DNA of 41,173 nt from a virus. Made by a program: the position numbers and the translations under genes. This document shows, piece after piece, positions 25,801 through 31,907 of this stretch (position 1 is the stretch's first letter; each line of letters starts with the position of its first letter). The notes under the pieces are model-generated. The model had not been told where the DNA came from, made no database searches, and saw only the letters and a list, made by a program, of their open reading frames with translations. The DNA is taken from IMG/VR virus record IMGVR_UViG_3300025118_000041, positions 1 through 41,173 of that record; one strand, given 5' to 3'.

Positions 25801-26926
25801 GCCAGCTAATTTTGCATACCCAGGAAATAACCAAATTGATTTTGGCGCAGGTACATTTCAGTATACAACTGCCACTGGTTATGAAGATAACTCATGTACT
25901 TACCCTGCAATTCCAGGTTGTACGTATGGCGATGACAACCCAATGATTCCATATGGCAGCATTTATTCTTCACCAGGGCAGTTATGGAACATGACTGCCC
26001 TCAACTACCCACTAACTTACGCGGTAATTTACGGCCAATATATTTATCCTGGAATGACTGAACCAGCTTATAGCGCTTTAAATTATGATCCTACCGCAAA
26101 CACCGAAGATGGTTCGTGTATGTGGGATTTAAACGTTTTTGGTACAACAGGTTGTACAGATCCTACAGCTATGAATTACAATCAAAATTGGACTAATCCA
26201 GACGATGGTAGTTGTTACGCACTTGAGTTTTTTAATGGTAGTGAGATTGGTAATAACACCACCATGAATTTACAGTTCCCAAATTTTACAGGTAGTAACG
26301 TGTATTGTGATACTAGTACTTGGACAGGTTGCCCAGCGCTCACTGCGCAAAATGACTCTGTGTTTATTATACCTATAGACGCGCTAAGTCAAGATCCAAT
26401 TCTCCTTAGCTCACAATATGCCCAAATGGACTTTTTATCTGAAATTACTTCCACTAACAACTTCCCCGGGCCAATTGATTTTCCAGCACTAAGTGCCCAA
26501 AGTGGAAGCATCAATTATTTAGATTTACAATCTAACGGCTTAAAGCATTTATGGAATATGTTAGGAGAAACAAATCAAACTGGCTTTAAAGATGCTGTGT
26601 TAGCTAATGCTTCTAATACACCAGTTGATGGCACGCCATGGAGTAGAGTGGTTGATATTGAATACTACAGCATGAATACAGCAGAAAATAGATTTTTAGG
26701 AACACATACTTTAACAATAGTACCTGGTTGTATGGATAATAATAACACAAATTTTGCCACTCCTTCTATTATAAACACAACAACTTATGGATCAGATCTA
26801 TCTATAAACGCAATGGATTTAGGTGGACCTTTAGATGACGATACAACACCTTTTGTTGTTAATGGTGTTATGGATGCAACTGTCCCTGGTTGCTGGAATC
26901 CTTGTAATCCACTTGGAGCATGTTAA
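16811..26926 (+). CDS. Giant tail nozzle/muzzle-like protein with Cys-rich repeat tail
   Basis: A 3371-aa protein. The N-terminus KNQFTGGKMNKDVDERLVP ... GEYKDAMNIQVSTSEGSD parallels the start of T7 gp12 (nozzle), where a gene product binds the ring and then marks the 'xN...SxxEG' loop; the same opening is common in marine phage stabilisation/muzzle proteins. Conserved core segments lie near residues 890-1100 (LRPWDNVPKKALAQSISGNR, LGVVFTDKYGRETPVL) and 2085-2300 (DINPIYGSIQKLQAGWGQ, SGEYGISKNPESFASEAYRA, RVNG-free GWVSFKSFVPENG). Middle regions are Gly/Asn/Trp-rich and may hold inserted domains. From residue 2445 the chain becomes Cys-rich repeats with an FnIII-like domain at about 2698-2815, then a last domain ending CWNPCNPLGAC. 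It starts 3 nt after the ring gene. Likely forms the tail tube and receptor-facing tip. Confidence 0.75.
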   Translation: MPEIKNQFTGGKMNKDVDERLVPKGEYKDAMNIQVSTSEGSDVGTIQNILGNLPGCTADYIQSGSYTVGSIADEKNDSLYWLVSGSENVSGQSLLVDEDISFKDMIIRHDVSGQTCQPVFVDKYKFCIGLSGLSGVGNSIILPDSDLLSQIVNGMNATGYGNNNVIFGPTPINGIGAVTMLPLNYQSEAIPDPGVPFTPPDIPIGDINNTNMYIRGFWDDTTSKYTNIHYDQSVDTTFAPISQANLPPDGASQFWIPASDLPAPHNITPGSQIQSVLAQSYYGCPGGGNCNANVLNGFGHVTVYDIVLGQVTSHLGIPIQAWIITVGIPGGQYDGGINRVHYCWSDQSGNQYGCSWMTGIWQKDASILAGYQNAEAFPFYELETNIAPITFTQYTYTVTNVINIEPTSSGWLDEVYNVLFDENGQPTGSALQITSTGGGSNFPPNSCIDPNSVIDAVGFDPATGSYDNEFEIIDCSTGVAIPDGVILQNTNGDPITLWIIGDALDAIILSEDVDFTGVDTVCFESDRILNFDQNRLITGIDIIDDMLFWTDNFSEPKKINISRSIQGTDPSGEIHTAVINQDAGYNLTPNYNPIKEEHITVIKKTPKNALNLELSDGRDPSLSYAGITGVGLDTATSSIINSSNPAVQYDFSTLSIGDTVSFYIQTDYDGLTQMDFAWEEGGYLLLREFNEGPPASAPNVPLANWTIRGLITEWQSNKFENITGGLVQVQIQVVGLNGTPLDPDPNNLGGSLYYVVDYEDTDPVIFEDKLPRFSYRYKYEDGEYSTFAPWSEVAFLPTGFDYEPKRGWNTGMLNNLKSIKVKGFKPTTAILPTGRDVVEIDILYKEDTSPNVYLVQSISPVDILPAGISQLPWYSGEYIIKSETIKATLPSNQLLRPWDNVPKKALAQSISGNRMIYANYEQNYDLKVNGQSYKPDFKNSLTAWTAPILGVPEKSIKSLRDYKLGVVFTDKYGRETPVLISENGGFKVEKKDSLNANRLKVGLRGSVPPEMTYYKFYIKETSSEYYNLAMDRWYNAEDGNLWLAFPSSDRNKVDLDTSLYFKRGVDGDENVFENSTRYKVLAIENEAPEFIKTRRIRIGTVAHYAGTNQLFGNTTDNLSDAPRVTGVSFKMNYYDFFGTSLSKMEDIKEDIYIQFVSSGDYSSQYKVSEITSDFDATATPAATNPGEYHVTLDTNLKDDINFIFDDASGANFILDDTKVVFTKAVVENKPKFDGRFFAKIENDGKIQTQITDDSVGVNYLEVTSKKVYLLEDDSQLKDISRIAVTTPGISLVQFDYSGYQFTGGYMDGNTEMDIENPGGINQNYHAARNAYFQLGRDFESWDYSNPGGGGGFSNIEDWHHWTNKLFYPEMINENWADKGYKSEIDQSQVGVWFIDRSTKKYSLSTSGPDDNALVWPGDSDIWPSSYGPHNMNHVSPACNFATNSVLGGCGFTGAAWFDDTGGGITHTSTHSLIDLGFGGFGGIENWAADLSNDFGDCGINGYDLDDSITDTDNYFGVGNGNTNWNDSQTTKFVEALSAGFTFRWREDPTETIYKIEGQTSYQKNYRFGRVDDGFCNNRTHLTGALSSYTKTFSIKVTPSMVGWDPAAPPGTYMTNGLHLGNGVFHDTLVVTGITGSPSSPASVSSGDATMMLQDVSSIKVGMSAGTNTNIPLASKVVSVDPLTNIIVLDLGTTGTIAAGTTLSFGFTIRIVSAHMYGIAGNLILPRENYIIVDRKTTECSNGNTLKPTYTLHKGMKLDMYNLDSSSDIAGDMCIKEIDEHPNGWKLTMGGYNGPINYWGGSGGGNLSVNFAADNRMVFKQVSMNGASNFTEANTDLGQVNAPHLEGYPSFALGRLCAVGYDMVILEPVDEYSDGGNLPENPFVWETEPKEDTDLDIYYEISENNPTKLSRDTINTAIPINSIVTSNSGEGGTWNNVTVVFNSSASGQEIGISELMWVGPGLAPNGTYPLEVGSILQITKPNGVVFSVEIEEIFPYASFMLNASNRFKLKNSLHRSNYHLNWHNCYSFGNGVESNRIKDTFNSPFISNGVKVSSTLGEDYNHEHRKSGLIYSGIYNSTSGVNNLNQFIAAEKITKDINPIYGSIQKLQAGWGQAGDLIALCEDRILKILANKDALFNADGNTNITATNKVLGTATPYSGEYGISKNPESFASEAYRAYFTDKVRGAVMRLSMDGLTAISDHGMKDWFRKNLKLSNRLIGSYDDKKDEYNITLPDVNKTVSFKEDVRGWVSFKSFVPENGISCANEYFTFKQGEIWKHHDETPYLPGSGNRNTFYGTFSNSDWSSFTAILNEAPGSIKTFHTLNYEGTQSKIDALTNYNIYIPGTANAQTGTPGVVDVNYPLGISDGEYYNLTAKEGWYVEDIHTDLESGGLNEFIEKEGKWFNYIKGKVGSVTDGGNIISGFDNADFSFQGLGMMVTAPTISSAFGCTDDSTGTTPSGVVYNIYVNYDPLAQANDGSCMLAVLGCTDPNADNYDCATAVNSNSTSPCSDFVTVDDGSCNIYGCLDSNANNTNLTATVHDQSQCTYDIYGCMNSDEWNQNLQTGSILNYDPLATVPCNGINGNYPNYTPIPCELDDTELGTYQTGLGISGLGCCCQIAIPGCMDPTASNFNEYATVSCIGCCLFNFPGCTISTACNYDNTANNNDGSCTFCNDPLANNFDGYDTDGVTPLATCDIGCVYCMAPTNLVVAIPEAPISQQTNVNIVMDTPLVPPGAQISSFTVEYSSDGGATFTTFTNTWVPYGINSSTGTIGVFLQISGLTAGTDYTFRVTSNCSAGTSLLNPTWSTTSSTTVTGSTSPPPPPGCTDPLACNYDNTPGLVDDGSCIDAVNCTGCGTIGYDEFCDTCWDPILLVAVPPNTVGGGPYVFTDGALCQTPNLGGCMTQGASNYDSTATFDDGSCYYDIFGCSDPLGINYNSAVTIDDGSCLYCEYGCTDPLAFLYSPTATCDNQTCLHPGCTDPTADNYGWGNVPGDGTNPNPWPANFAYPGNNQIDFGAGTFQYTTATGYEDNSCTYPAIPGCTYGDDNPMIPYGSIYSSPGQLWNMTALNYPLTYAVIYGQYIYPGMTEPAYSALNYDPTANTEDGSCMWDLNVFGTTGCTDPTAMNYNQNWTNPDDGSCYALEFFNGSEIGNNTTMNLQFPNFTGSNVYCDTSTWTGCPALTAQNDSVFIIPIDALSQDPILLSSQYAQMDFLSEITSTNNFPGPIDFPALSAQSGSINYLDLQSNGLKHLWNMLGETNQTGFKDAVLANASNTPVDGTPWSRVVDIEYYSMNTAENRFLGTHTLTIVPGCMDNNNTNFATPSIINTTTYGSDLSINAMDLGGPLDDDTTPFVVNGVMDATVPGCWNPCNPLGAC
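21735..21935 (+). repeat. Beta module shared with the 600-aa tail protein
   Basis: This segment of the giant protein encodes SSGDATMMLQDVSSIKVGM ... SVDPLTNIIVLDLGTTG ... AGTTLSFGF. The same plan (V-x-V-G-D/M, then T-x-V-x-x-x-x-P-x-T, then a strand and G-x-T-L-T/S-F) recurs in the neighbouring tail gene at about 28100-28310 and, more loosely, 28810-29015. It is a recognisable small beta repeat of phage tail proteins and likely moved between genes. Confidence 0.55.
24143..26229 (+). repeat. About 15 Cys-rich GCTDPxAxNYD...DDGSC repeat units
   Basis: In-frame protein repeats of the giant tail gene, residues 2445 to about 3139. Best units: GCTDPLACNYDNTPGLVDDG (25273), GCMTQGASNYDSTATFDDG (25501), GCSDPLGINYNSAVTIDDG (25579), GCTDPLAFLYSPTAT (25657) and GCTDPTAMNYNQNW (26150). 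Earlier units near 24143, 24259, 24370, 24450, 24664 and 24748 are more divergent, and several carry long inserts between the NYD and DGSC ends. An FnIII-like domain (about 24900-25250; ISGLTAGTDYTFRVTSNC) and a proline hinge (SPPPPPGC) interrupt the array. The repeats are diverged at DNA level, so they are old or under selection. Such units are typical of Flavobacteriia extracellular proteins. Confidence 0.85.
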
Positions 26927-26957
26927 AATTAATAAATAACATTAAATATAAATAATA

Positions 26958-27311
26958 ATGCAAGTAGCCACTCTTACTTTTGCGAATGATTTAAATTCTA
27001 GTCTTCAAATAGGTGATATAGTATACTATTCCTCTCTTGGATCTTCTGGTGGATTTTCAACTTCAACAGTTCAACTAACTACAATGTTTGGCGTTGTTAT
27101 TAGTATAGGTGCTAATACCGTTATGGTTTCTTATGATGAAACTGTAGTTTCACCTCCATTAGTTACTGATTATATTTCTTTTGAAAAAGACAAACAAGTA
27201 AATTCATCTAGTATAATAGGGTATTATGCTGAGGCAACATTTAAAAATAACTCCCGAGATAAAGTAGAATTGTTTGCAATTGGTTCAGAAATTTCAGAAA
27301 GTAGTAAATAA
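26958..27311 (+). CDS. Small tail-associated protein, unknown function
   Basis: A 117-aa beta-rich protein following the giant tail gene after 31 nt of A/T leader. Segments: VATLTFANDLNSSLQIGDIVYY, a Ser/Thr-rich loop (SSLGSSGGFSTSTVQ), FGVVISIGANTVMVSYDETVV, then YISFEKDKQVNSSSIIGYYA and EATFKNNSRDKVELFAIGSEISESSK. The SFEKDKQVNxSSxxGYYAxxxFxNxSxxKxELFxxGSEISxSSK end looks like a conserved phage family to me, without a known role. No catalytic residues stand out. Position between nozzle-like and beta-rich tail genes suggests a small tail component. Confidence 0.6.
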   Translation: MQVATLTFANDLNSSLQIGDIVYYSSLGSSGGFSTSTVQLTTMFGVVISIGANTVMVSYDETVVSPPLVTDYISFEKDKQVNSSSIIGYYAEATFKNNSRDKVELFAIGSEISESSK

Positions 27312-27317
27312 ATAAAT

Positions 27318-29120
27318 ATGAAAATAATAAATAATTTTAATTTAGATTTATCTAGTCTGCCAGCAACTATTGAGTCAAGATCATTTTCAATAATTGGTGA
27401 TAGTGGTGCGGGGTTTATTTTAGAAATAAAAAACGAAGATAATTATTATTACAATTTTACAACTCAACTATTTCAAGCTGCTGTAACTAAATTAGAAGGA
27501 GAGATAGGAAATGTCCCTTTTAAAGGTACAATTAAATTTCCAGCGGTTGGTGATGATGATCAGTATGATATTTTTCTTTATGCTGCCCCAGGAACAAAAC
27601 ACGCTGTATACAACGAGGTAAGATTTGGCGATGGGAGTATTGATATAAACTCATCAACAGGATCTAATTCTTTATTAATGCAAAAAGTTATATATCAATA
27701 TACGGCTTTAACATTAACACTATCTACATACAATCCAACAGCTGCTTTTACAATTAGCTCTTTAGTAAACGATACTTTAGAAATTTACCCTGGCAAAAGT
27801 AGTGGTAAAATTCCTTTCACTATATCCTGTAGTAGCGCGTCTGGAGCTTCATTTAAAATTATAAACCAACCTACGTCAAGCGATGTATTATCATTTGTAA
27901 CACCAACTGTTGGTTCAGATCCAGAAACTTTACCAGGAGAAAATATATATCCAACAGCTACAACTGCTTTTACTGGAGATGATATTAATGGTGCTGTTAC
28001 TAGTGGTAGTGTAGTTAGAATGGACAACACCGATTTATCTGCAGTAATTAAAGTTGGAGATAAAATAACTACCGCCGTGACGACAGACACTGTAGATGGC
28101 GCTGTTTCTAGTTCTAATAGAATCGTAATGGATAATAATGTTGCTACTAAGATGGCTGTTGGAGATCAAGTCACAGGTACTGGTATTTCGGATACATCAT
28201 TAGTAACGGTTACACACTTAAATCCAGATACTGATGATGCTAAAGAACTTCAAGTATCAGAAGCTGTTAGTATAAGTGACGGTGTTACTTTAACTTTTAG
28301 TTCTAAAATAAATAGAGATTTAACAACTGTAACTGTTGTTGAAACTAGTGGTGTTGCCACTGATTTTACAATGTCACGAGCTGTTCAATTTAGGGATAAT
28401 GCACCATTAACGTTTTATAATCAAAAAAATTACCAATGGCCTTTAGATAGTATTAATAAAATTACTAATGGAATGATTGTTGTGCCAGGTACTAATGTCA
28501 CAGCAGGAACAGCAGTTAGTGTATATAGCGATGCGATGACTATACTTGATGGTACTAGCGAAGAAAGAGTTATAATAAAAAATCAAGCGCCAGCTTTAAA
28601 TACAAAAGCTCAAAAACCAACAGTCGTAAAAGGTTTAGTGACAGTGCAACCTGGTAATATTATTTTTAATTATCAACAAGTTAAAGCTCTTGGTGGAGAT
28701 GCTTTAAAGATAGGTGGATATGGGACTAGTAAAATATTAGATATTCATGGATATGAAGTTAAATTTAGTGATCTTGCTATAGCGCTAACACCAATAACAA
28801 CAACAACAACAGCGGCTTCTTCTGCTAGCACTAGCGTTGTGGTAGCAGCTAGAGATGGTATATTGAATGGTACTAGTACAGTTAGTGGTATAGGTATAAA
28901 TCCAGCAATCGCGGATCCAATTGTAAATAGTGGGGCTAGCGCAGCGGGAGCTGGAACAATAGTTTTAAGCGCCGCTCAAACCCTAGAAAGTGGTATAACA
29001 TTAACTTTTCCTGGTGCTGGTAAAGTTGCTACTATAACTGGTAATATAGAAGTTATAAAAGCAGGCGCTGCTGATGCAACACTTAGATTTGATGTAGAAA
29101 AACTTCTAACATCAACGTAA
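27318..29120 (+). CDS. Beta-rich tail structural protein with repeat modules
   Basis: A 600-aa protein, Thr/Ser/Val/Gly-rich, 6 nt after the previous stop. The N-terminus (NNFNLDLSSLPATIESRSFS and GFILEIKNEDNYYYNF) begins a beta domain. Residues ~225-335 hold two related modules (SGSVVRMDNTDLSAVIKVGD and SSNRIVMDNNVATKMAVGDQ, the latter ending DGVTLTFSS), and residues ~497-565 a third (SASTSVVVAARDGILNGTS ... LESGITLTF). The sequence between them includes NPDTDDAKELQVSEAVS. The C-terminus GNIEVIKAGAADATLRFDVE is a typical strand pair. No enzyme motif is visible. It is probably an extended tail or fibre protein; its modules are shared with the giant tail protein. Confidence 0.65.
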   Translation: MKIINNFNLDLSSLPATIESRSFSIIGDSGAGFILEIKNEDNYYYNFTTQLFQAAVTKLEGEIGNVPFKGTIKFPAVGDDDQYDIFLYAAPGTKHAVYNEVRFGDGSIDINSSTGSNSLLMQKVIYQYTALTLTLSTYNPTAAFTISSLVNDTLEIYPGKSSGKIPFTISCSSASGASFKIINQPTSSDVLSFVTPTVGSDPETLPGENIYPTATTAFTGDDINGAVTSGSVVRMDNTDLSAVIKVGDKITTAVTTDTVDGAVSSSNRIVMDNNVATKMAVGDQVTGTGISDTSLVTVTHLNPDTDDAKELQVSEAVSISDGVTLTFSSKINRDLTTVTVVETSGVATDFTMSRAVQFRDNAPLTFYNQKNYQWPLDSINKITNGMIVVPGTNVTAGTAVSVYSDAMTILDGTSEERVIIKNQAPALNTKAQKPTVVKGLVTVQPGNIIFNYQQVKALGGDALKIGGYGTSKILDIHGYEVKFSDLAIALTPITTTTTAASSASTSVVVAARDGILNGTSTVSGIGINPAIADPIVNSGASAAGAGTIVLSAAQTLESGITLTFPGAGKVATITGNIEVIKAGAADATLRFDVEKLLTST

Positions 29121-29130
29121 TAGTAAAAAA

Positions 29131-29144
29131 ACAGTGAAAACTGT
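29131..29144 (+). other. Small GAAA-loop hairpin between tail and cupin genes
   Basis: ACAGT-GAAA-ACTGT forms a 5-bp hairpin with a GNRA-class tetraloop 10 nt after the tail-protein stop; an outer ATAGT/ACTAT pairing (29120-29124 with 29146-29150) could extend it across an uneven A-rich bulge. No T-run follows, so termination is unlikely. It may be chance in AT-rich DNA; the rest of the 54-nt gap is an AT-only leader (AATTAAATTAAATT). Confidence 0.3.
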
Positions 29145-29174
29145 GACTATATTAGATATAAATTAAATTAAATT

Positions 29175-29672
29175 ATGTCTAAAAATGAACTAGAGAAAAT
29201 ACTAGATAATACACCCGCAAAATCATATAGAGATAAAGTGAAGCAAATTGAAGATTATCTCATCAGTATAGCGGATGGGGTTGATATTATTGGTAATGGA
29301 AAAGAAATAACATACGGTGAGGGTTTGTGGGATTATAAACACTCTTTTGCAGATGGTATTTATATTAGAGAGATGAGGATGAAACAAGGTCAGTTAGGGT
29401 TCTCTGCAATACATAAACATAGTTATGGTTTCTTTTTGCTATCCGGAAGATTAGCATCATCAAAAGAAGAAGGTGTTGAAGAATTTATAGCACCATGTTA
29501 TATTATATCACCACAAGGCGCAAAACGAATAGTTTATGCCTTAGAAGATTGTGTTATAACTACAGTACATGCTAACCCTACTAACACGGAAAATCTAGAT
29601 GAGTTAGCAAAAATAAATATATTTTTCAACTGGGACGAGTACGATGAATATATAAAGAAACAAAAAGAATAG
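29175..29672 (+). CDS. Cupin-fold protein
   Basis: A 165-aa protein with a cupin core at residues 64-135: REMRMKQGQLGFSAIHKHSYG (strand and first metal motif with H80 and H82), FFLLSGRLASSK (second strand and Gly turn), FIAPCYIISPQGAKRIVYAL (entry to motif 2) and DCVITTVHANP (H132). The typical 2-His plus Glu plus His set is partly present: the Glu of motif 1 is not obvious. Cupins are beta-barrels used by metal-dependent dioxygenases, isomerases and also as non-catalytic structural barrels. Similar short cupins with an ISPQGAKR and TVHANPT pattern occur among virion genes of podoviruses. Here it sits between tail and ejection genes, so a structural or fibre-linked role is as plausible as catalysis. 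Confidence 0.7.
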   Translation: MSKNELEKILDNTPAKSYRDKVKQIEDYLISIADGVDIIGNGKEITYGEGLWDYKHSFADGIYIREMRMKQGQLGFSAIHKHSYGFFLLSGRLASSKEEGVEEFIAPCYIISPQGAKRIVYALEDCVITTVHANPTNTENLDELAKINIFFNWDEYDEYIKKQKE

Positions 29673-29706
29673 AAATGAATAAAGTATTAATTAAAAATAT
29701 AGAATT

Positions 29707-30474
29707 ATGGCTTGGGCAATAGTAGCAGTAACAGCTGCAACAGCTATTAAAAGCGGTTTGGATATTCACGCTAAAAATAAGGCTGCTGATAGAGCGGAGG
29801 ACAAAGCAAATGAAGCTCAAGCTGAAGAGCAAATCCAACAAGCTAAACTACAAAAAAGAATGGATAAGTATGAGTCTTTTGAATATAAAAATCCTTATGC
29901 TGATATGGAAAACGTGTACGAAGATTTAACAGTTAATCAACAGCAAGCTCAATTTCAAGCTCAACAAGGTTCTCAACAGAGAGCTAATATATTGCAAGGG
30001 CTTAGAGGTGCTGCTGGTGGTTCTGGTATCGCTGGTTTAGCGCAAGCTATGGCTAACCAAGGTCAGTTACAAACTCAACAAATATCAGCTTCTATAGGAC
30101 TACAAGAAGCTGCTAATCAAAGAGCGAAAGCTGCGGGCGCTAGTAGAGTGCAGTTTGCAGAAAGAAAAGGAGAAGGAATGGTTCAGTCTGCAGAAGCAGG
30201 TAGAGTAAAAACTCTTTTGGCATTTCAGCAAGGTGATACCGCGGCTGCTATGCAATACTCAAATCAAATGGATGCTAGGCAAATGCAAGCTGACAATGCT
30301 CTTACTCAAGCGTGGACTAGTGGAATAGGAAATACTGTAGGTGCCTTTGCAAACGCTTATGCTGGTGGTATGAGTACAGGTGGTGGTGGTACTGCTCCTG
30401 GTGGTGTACCGCTTGAGAACTGGGGAGGTGATACTTATAATCCAAATATAGATTATAGCAATGTTGGAGGTTAA
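29707..30474 (+). CDS. Internal virion (ejection) protein, T7 gp14-like by position
   Basis: A 255-aa protein with a hydrophobic N-terminus (MAWAIVAVTAATAIKSG), an Ala/Glu/Gln helix (NKAADRAEDKANEAQAEEQI) and a Gln/Ala-rich centre: NPYADMENVYEDLTVNQQQA, NILQGLRGAAGGSGIAGLAQ and QISASIGLQEAANQRAKAAG. The C-terminus is Gly-rich and low in order (STGGGGTAPGGVPLENWGGD). Membrane-active N-terminus plus Gln/Ala helices suits proteins that leave the capsid with DNA to build a channel in the outer membrane. It heads the three-gene group here. Match to T7 gp14 is by architecture and order, not by sequence. Confidence 0.7.
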   Translation: MAWAIVAVTAATAIKSGLDIHAKNKAADRAEDKANEAQAEEQIQQAKLQKRMDKYESFEYKNPYADMENVYEDLTVNQQQAQFQAQQGSQQRANILQGLRGAAGGSGIAGLAQAMANQGQLQTQQISASIGLQEAANQRAKAAGASRVQFAERKGEGMVQSAEAGRVKTLLAFQQGDTAAAMQYSNQMDARQMQADNALTQAWTSGIGNTVGAFANAYAGGMSTGGGGTAPGGVPLENWGGDTYNPNIDYSNVGG

Positions 30475-30492
30475 AATTAAACAAATATAAAT

Positions 30493-31893
30493 ATGGTAAT
30501 AAATTTAGGAGGTAGTGTTGATACGCAATTAGTACAAGGTGCTAAAGAAATATCTAGACATAAATATCATGATCCTGGGACTGAAGTAGATAGAACTACC
30601 GCTGTGGTTGGATCTAGCGTTGGAGCTGTAGTTGATGGCGTATTAACTATTTTTAATAAAAAACAAAGTTTAGAAGCAGAACACGATAAAAGAGTGAGTG
30701 AATTTCAAGATATTGCCGCTGAATGTCATGATAAACTAGCAAATCAAAACGAACCTTTACCACAAAAAGTAGTCGACGCTGTAGAAGGAGAGATTAATAG
30801 ATTACAAGGTGAGTACGAGAAAGTAAACGTTGTAGGTAAAGGAGACTCAAGGGAAAAAGAAAGAGCTAGAACTAAAATTATGGCTGAGTTAACTAGAGTT
30901 ACTAATCAAGCTATATCTACTAGGGCGGATTTTATGAAGATGGGACAGAGCTCTGGTAATTGGAATACTGCTTTAATAAAAAAAGGAGATATAGATCCAA
31001 TAAAATCTATTCTTAATATAGATGGTATGGATAAAAATGATAATATTTCTGCTAGATTTATAGATGGAAAATTAACATTTACAACAAGTAATTATAGTAC
31101 TGGTGGTGGTTTGCCTGCTTTTCAAAGTATAATGGGAGAGGCGGCTACACAAGAAGATATGGAGGCGTGGAAAAGCCAAACGCCAGAATGGGAGGATAAA
31201 CTTGCAGCTTCATATGGCGCTCCTATTTCTTTTACCTCAAACCAAATGGCCAAAGCTATACGAACTAAAAACCTAGATAACGATAGTATGGTTTTAGATG
31301 GTCAAATGGATTTTATCAAGCAGGGTAAAAACGATGGTAAAAATAGTAATCGTAATTATTTTCGTAACGATGATGGTAGTCTCGATGAATATGCCTATAA
31401 TGAAACTAAAGCAGCTTTTGCCGGAAACATCGCGGATGAAAAACAATTTCAAGACATGGCTACTAGGCGTATGTCTAAGCTGGGTGCACCTAGTTTTAAA
31501 ATGGGGTTAATAAAAAATATGAATATTCCAATACAAGTGCTTGATAATATGTTCATAGGTGAAGGCGGAAACCGAGTGCATTTTGCAGATGTGTTTGCTA
31601 GTATGGATTCCACTGGACCAAATGGAGAACCTGATGGATTTATAACAGCAGAAGACTTGGTTGATTATGAAGGTGGACAAACCGATTTTGAGAAAAACAT
31701 CGATGAGATAATAAATGCCTTAACAGACATTGAGCATCCAGCATTTAATTTTGAAACTTCTAAAGACATGTTAGCAGATTATTACACTAACTTTAAAATG
31801 CAAGCGTATGAGCATAAATATTACGCTAGTGGTGGAAAAAAGACTTGGGAAGAAAGCGAAGAAAAAGGCGAGGAGATAGATGACATTACCTAA
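30493..31893 (+). CDS. Putative ejection protein, T7 gp15-like by position
   Basis: A 466-aa protein. Residues 30-135 include a small hydrophobic stretch (VVGSSVGAVVDGVLTIF) and long charged helices (KKQSLEAEHDKRVSEFQDIA, DAVEGEINRLQGEYEKVN). Residues 150-260 are mixed, with a beta segment (NISARFIDGKLTFTTSNY). Later helices contain TKAAFAGNIADEKQFQDMA. At residues 377-388, NGEPDGFITAED fits the calcium-binding loop of EF-hand or dockerin motifs (N1, E3, D5, G6, I8, D12). The acidic C-terminus (EESEEKGEEIDDIT) is only 14 nt from the next gene. It would be the middle member of an ejected protein set; no enzyme signature is seen. Confidence 0.6.
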   Translation: MVINLGGSVDTQLVQGAKEISRHKYHDPGTEVDRTTAVVGSSVGAVVDGVLTIFNKKQSLEAEHDKRVSEFQDIAAECHDKLANQNEPLPQKVVDAVEGEINRLQGEYEKVNVVGKGDSREKERARTKIMAELTRVTNQAISTRADFMKMGQSSGNWNTALIKKGDIDPIKSILNIDGMDKNDNISARFIDGKLTFTTSNYSTGGGLPAFQSIMGEAATQEDMEAWKSQTPEWEDKLAASYGAPISFTSNQMAKAIRTKNLDNDSMVLDGQMDFIKQGKNDGKNSNRNYFRNDDGSLDEYAYNETKAAFAGNIADEKQFQDMATRRMSKLGAPSFKMGLIKNMNIPIQVLDNMFIGEGGNRVHFADVFASMDSTGPNGEPDGFITAEDLVDYEGGQTDFEKNIDEIINALTDIEHPAFNFETSKDMLADYYTNFKMQAYEHKYYASGGKKTWEESEEKGEEIDDIT

Positions 31894-31907
31894 AATTAAA
31901 ATTTAAT

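Noticed and set aside
24143-26229. CRISPR-like or tandem DNA repeat array
   Set aside because: Units differ in length and DNA sequence and stay in frame; they are protein repeats, not regularly spaced DNA repeats.
27785-28090. Minus-strand open frame of 101 codons in the 600-aa tail gene
   Set aside because: It lies inside a strong coding region and is explained by the Thr/Val/Gly-rich codons of the sense frame.
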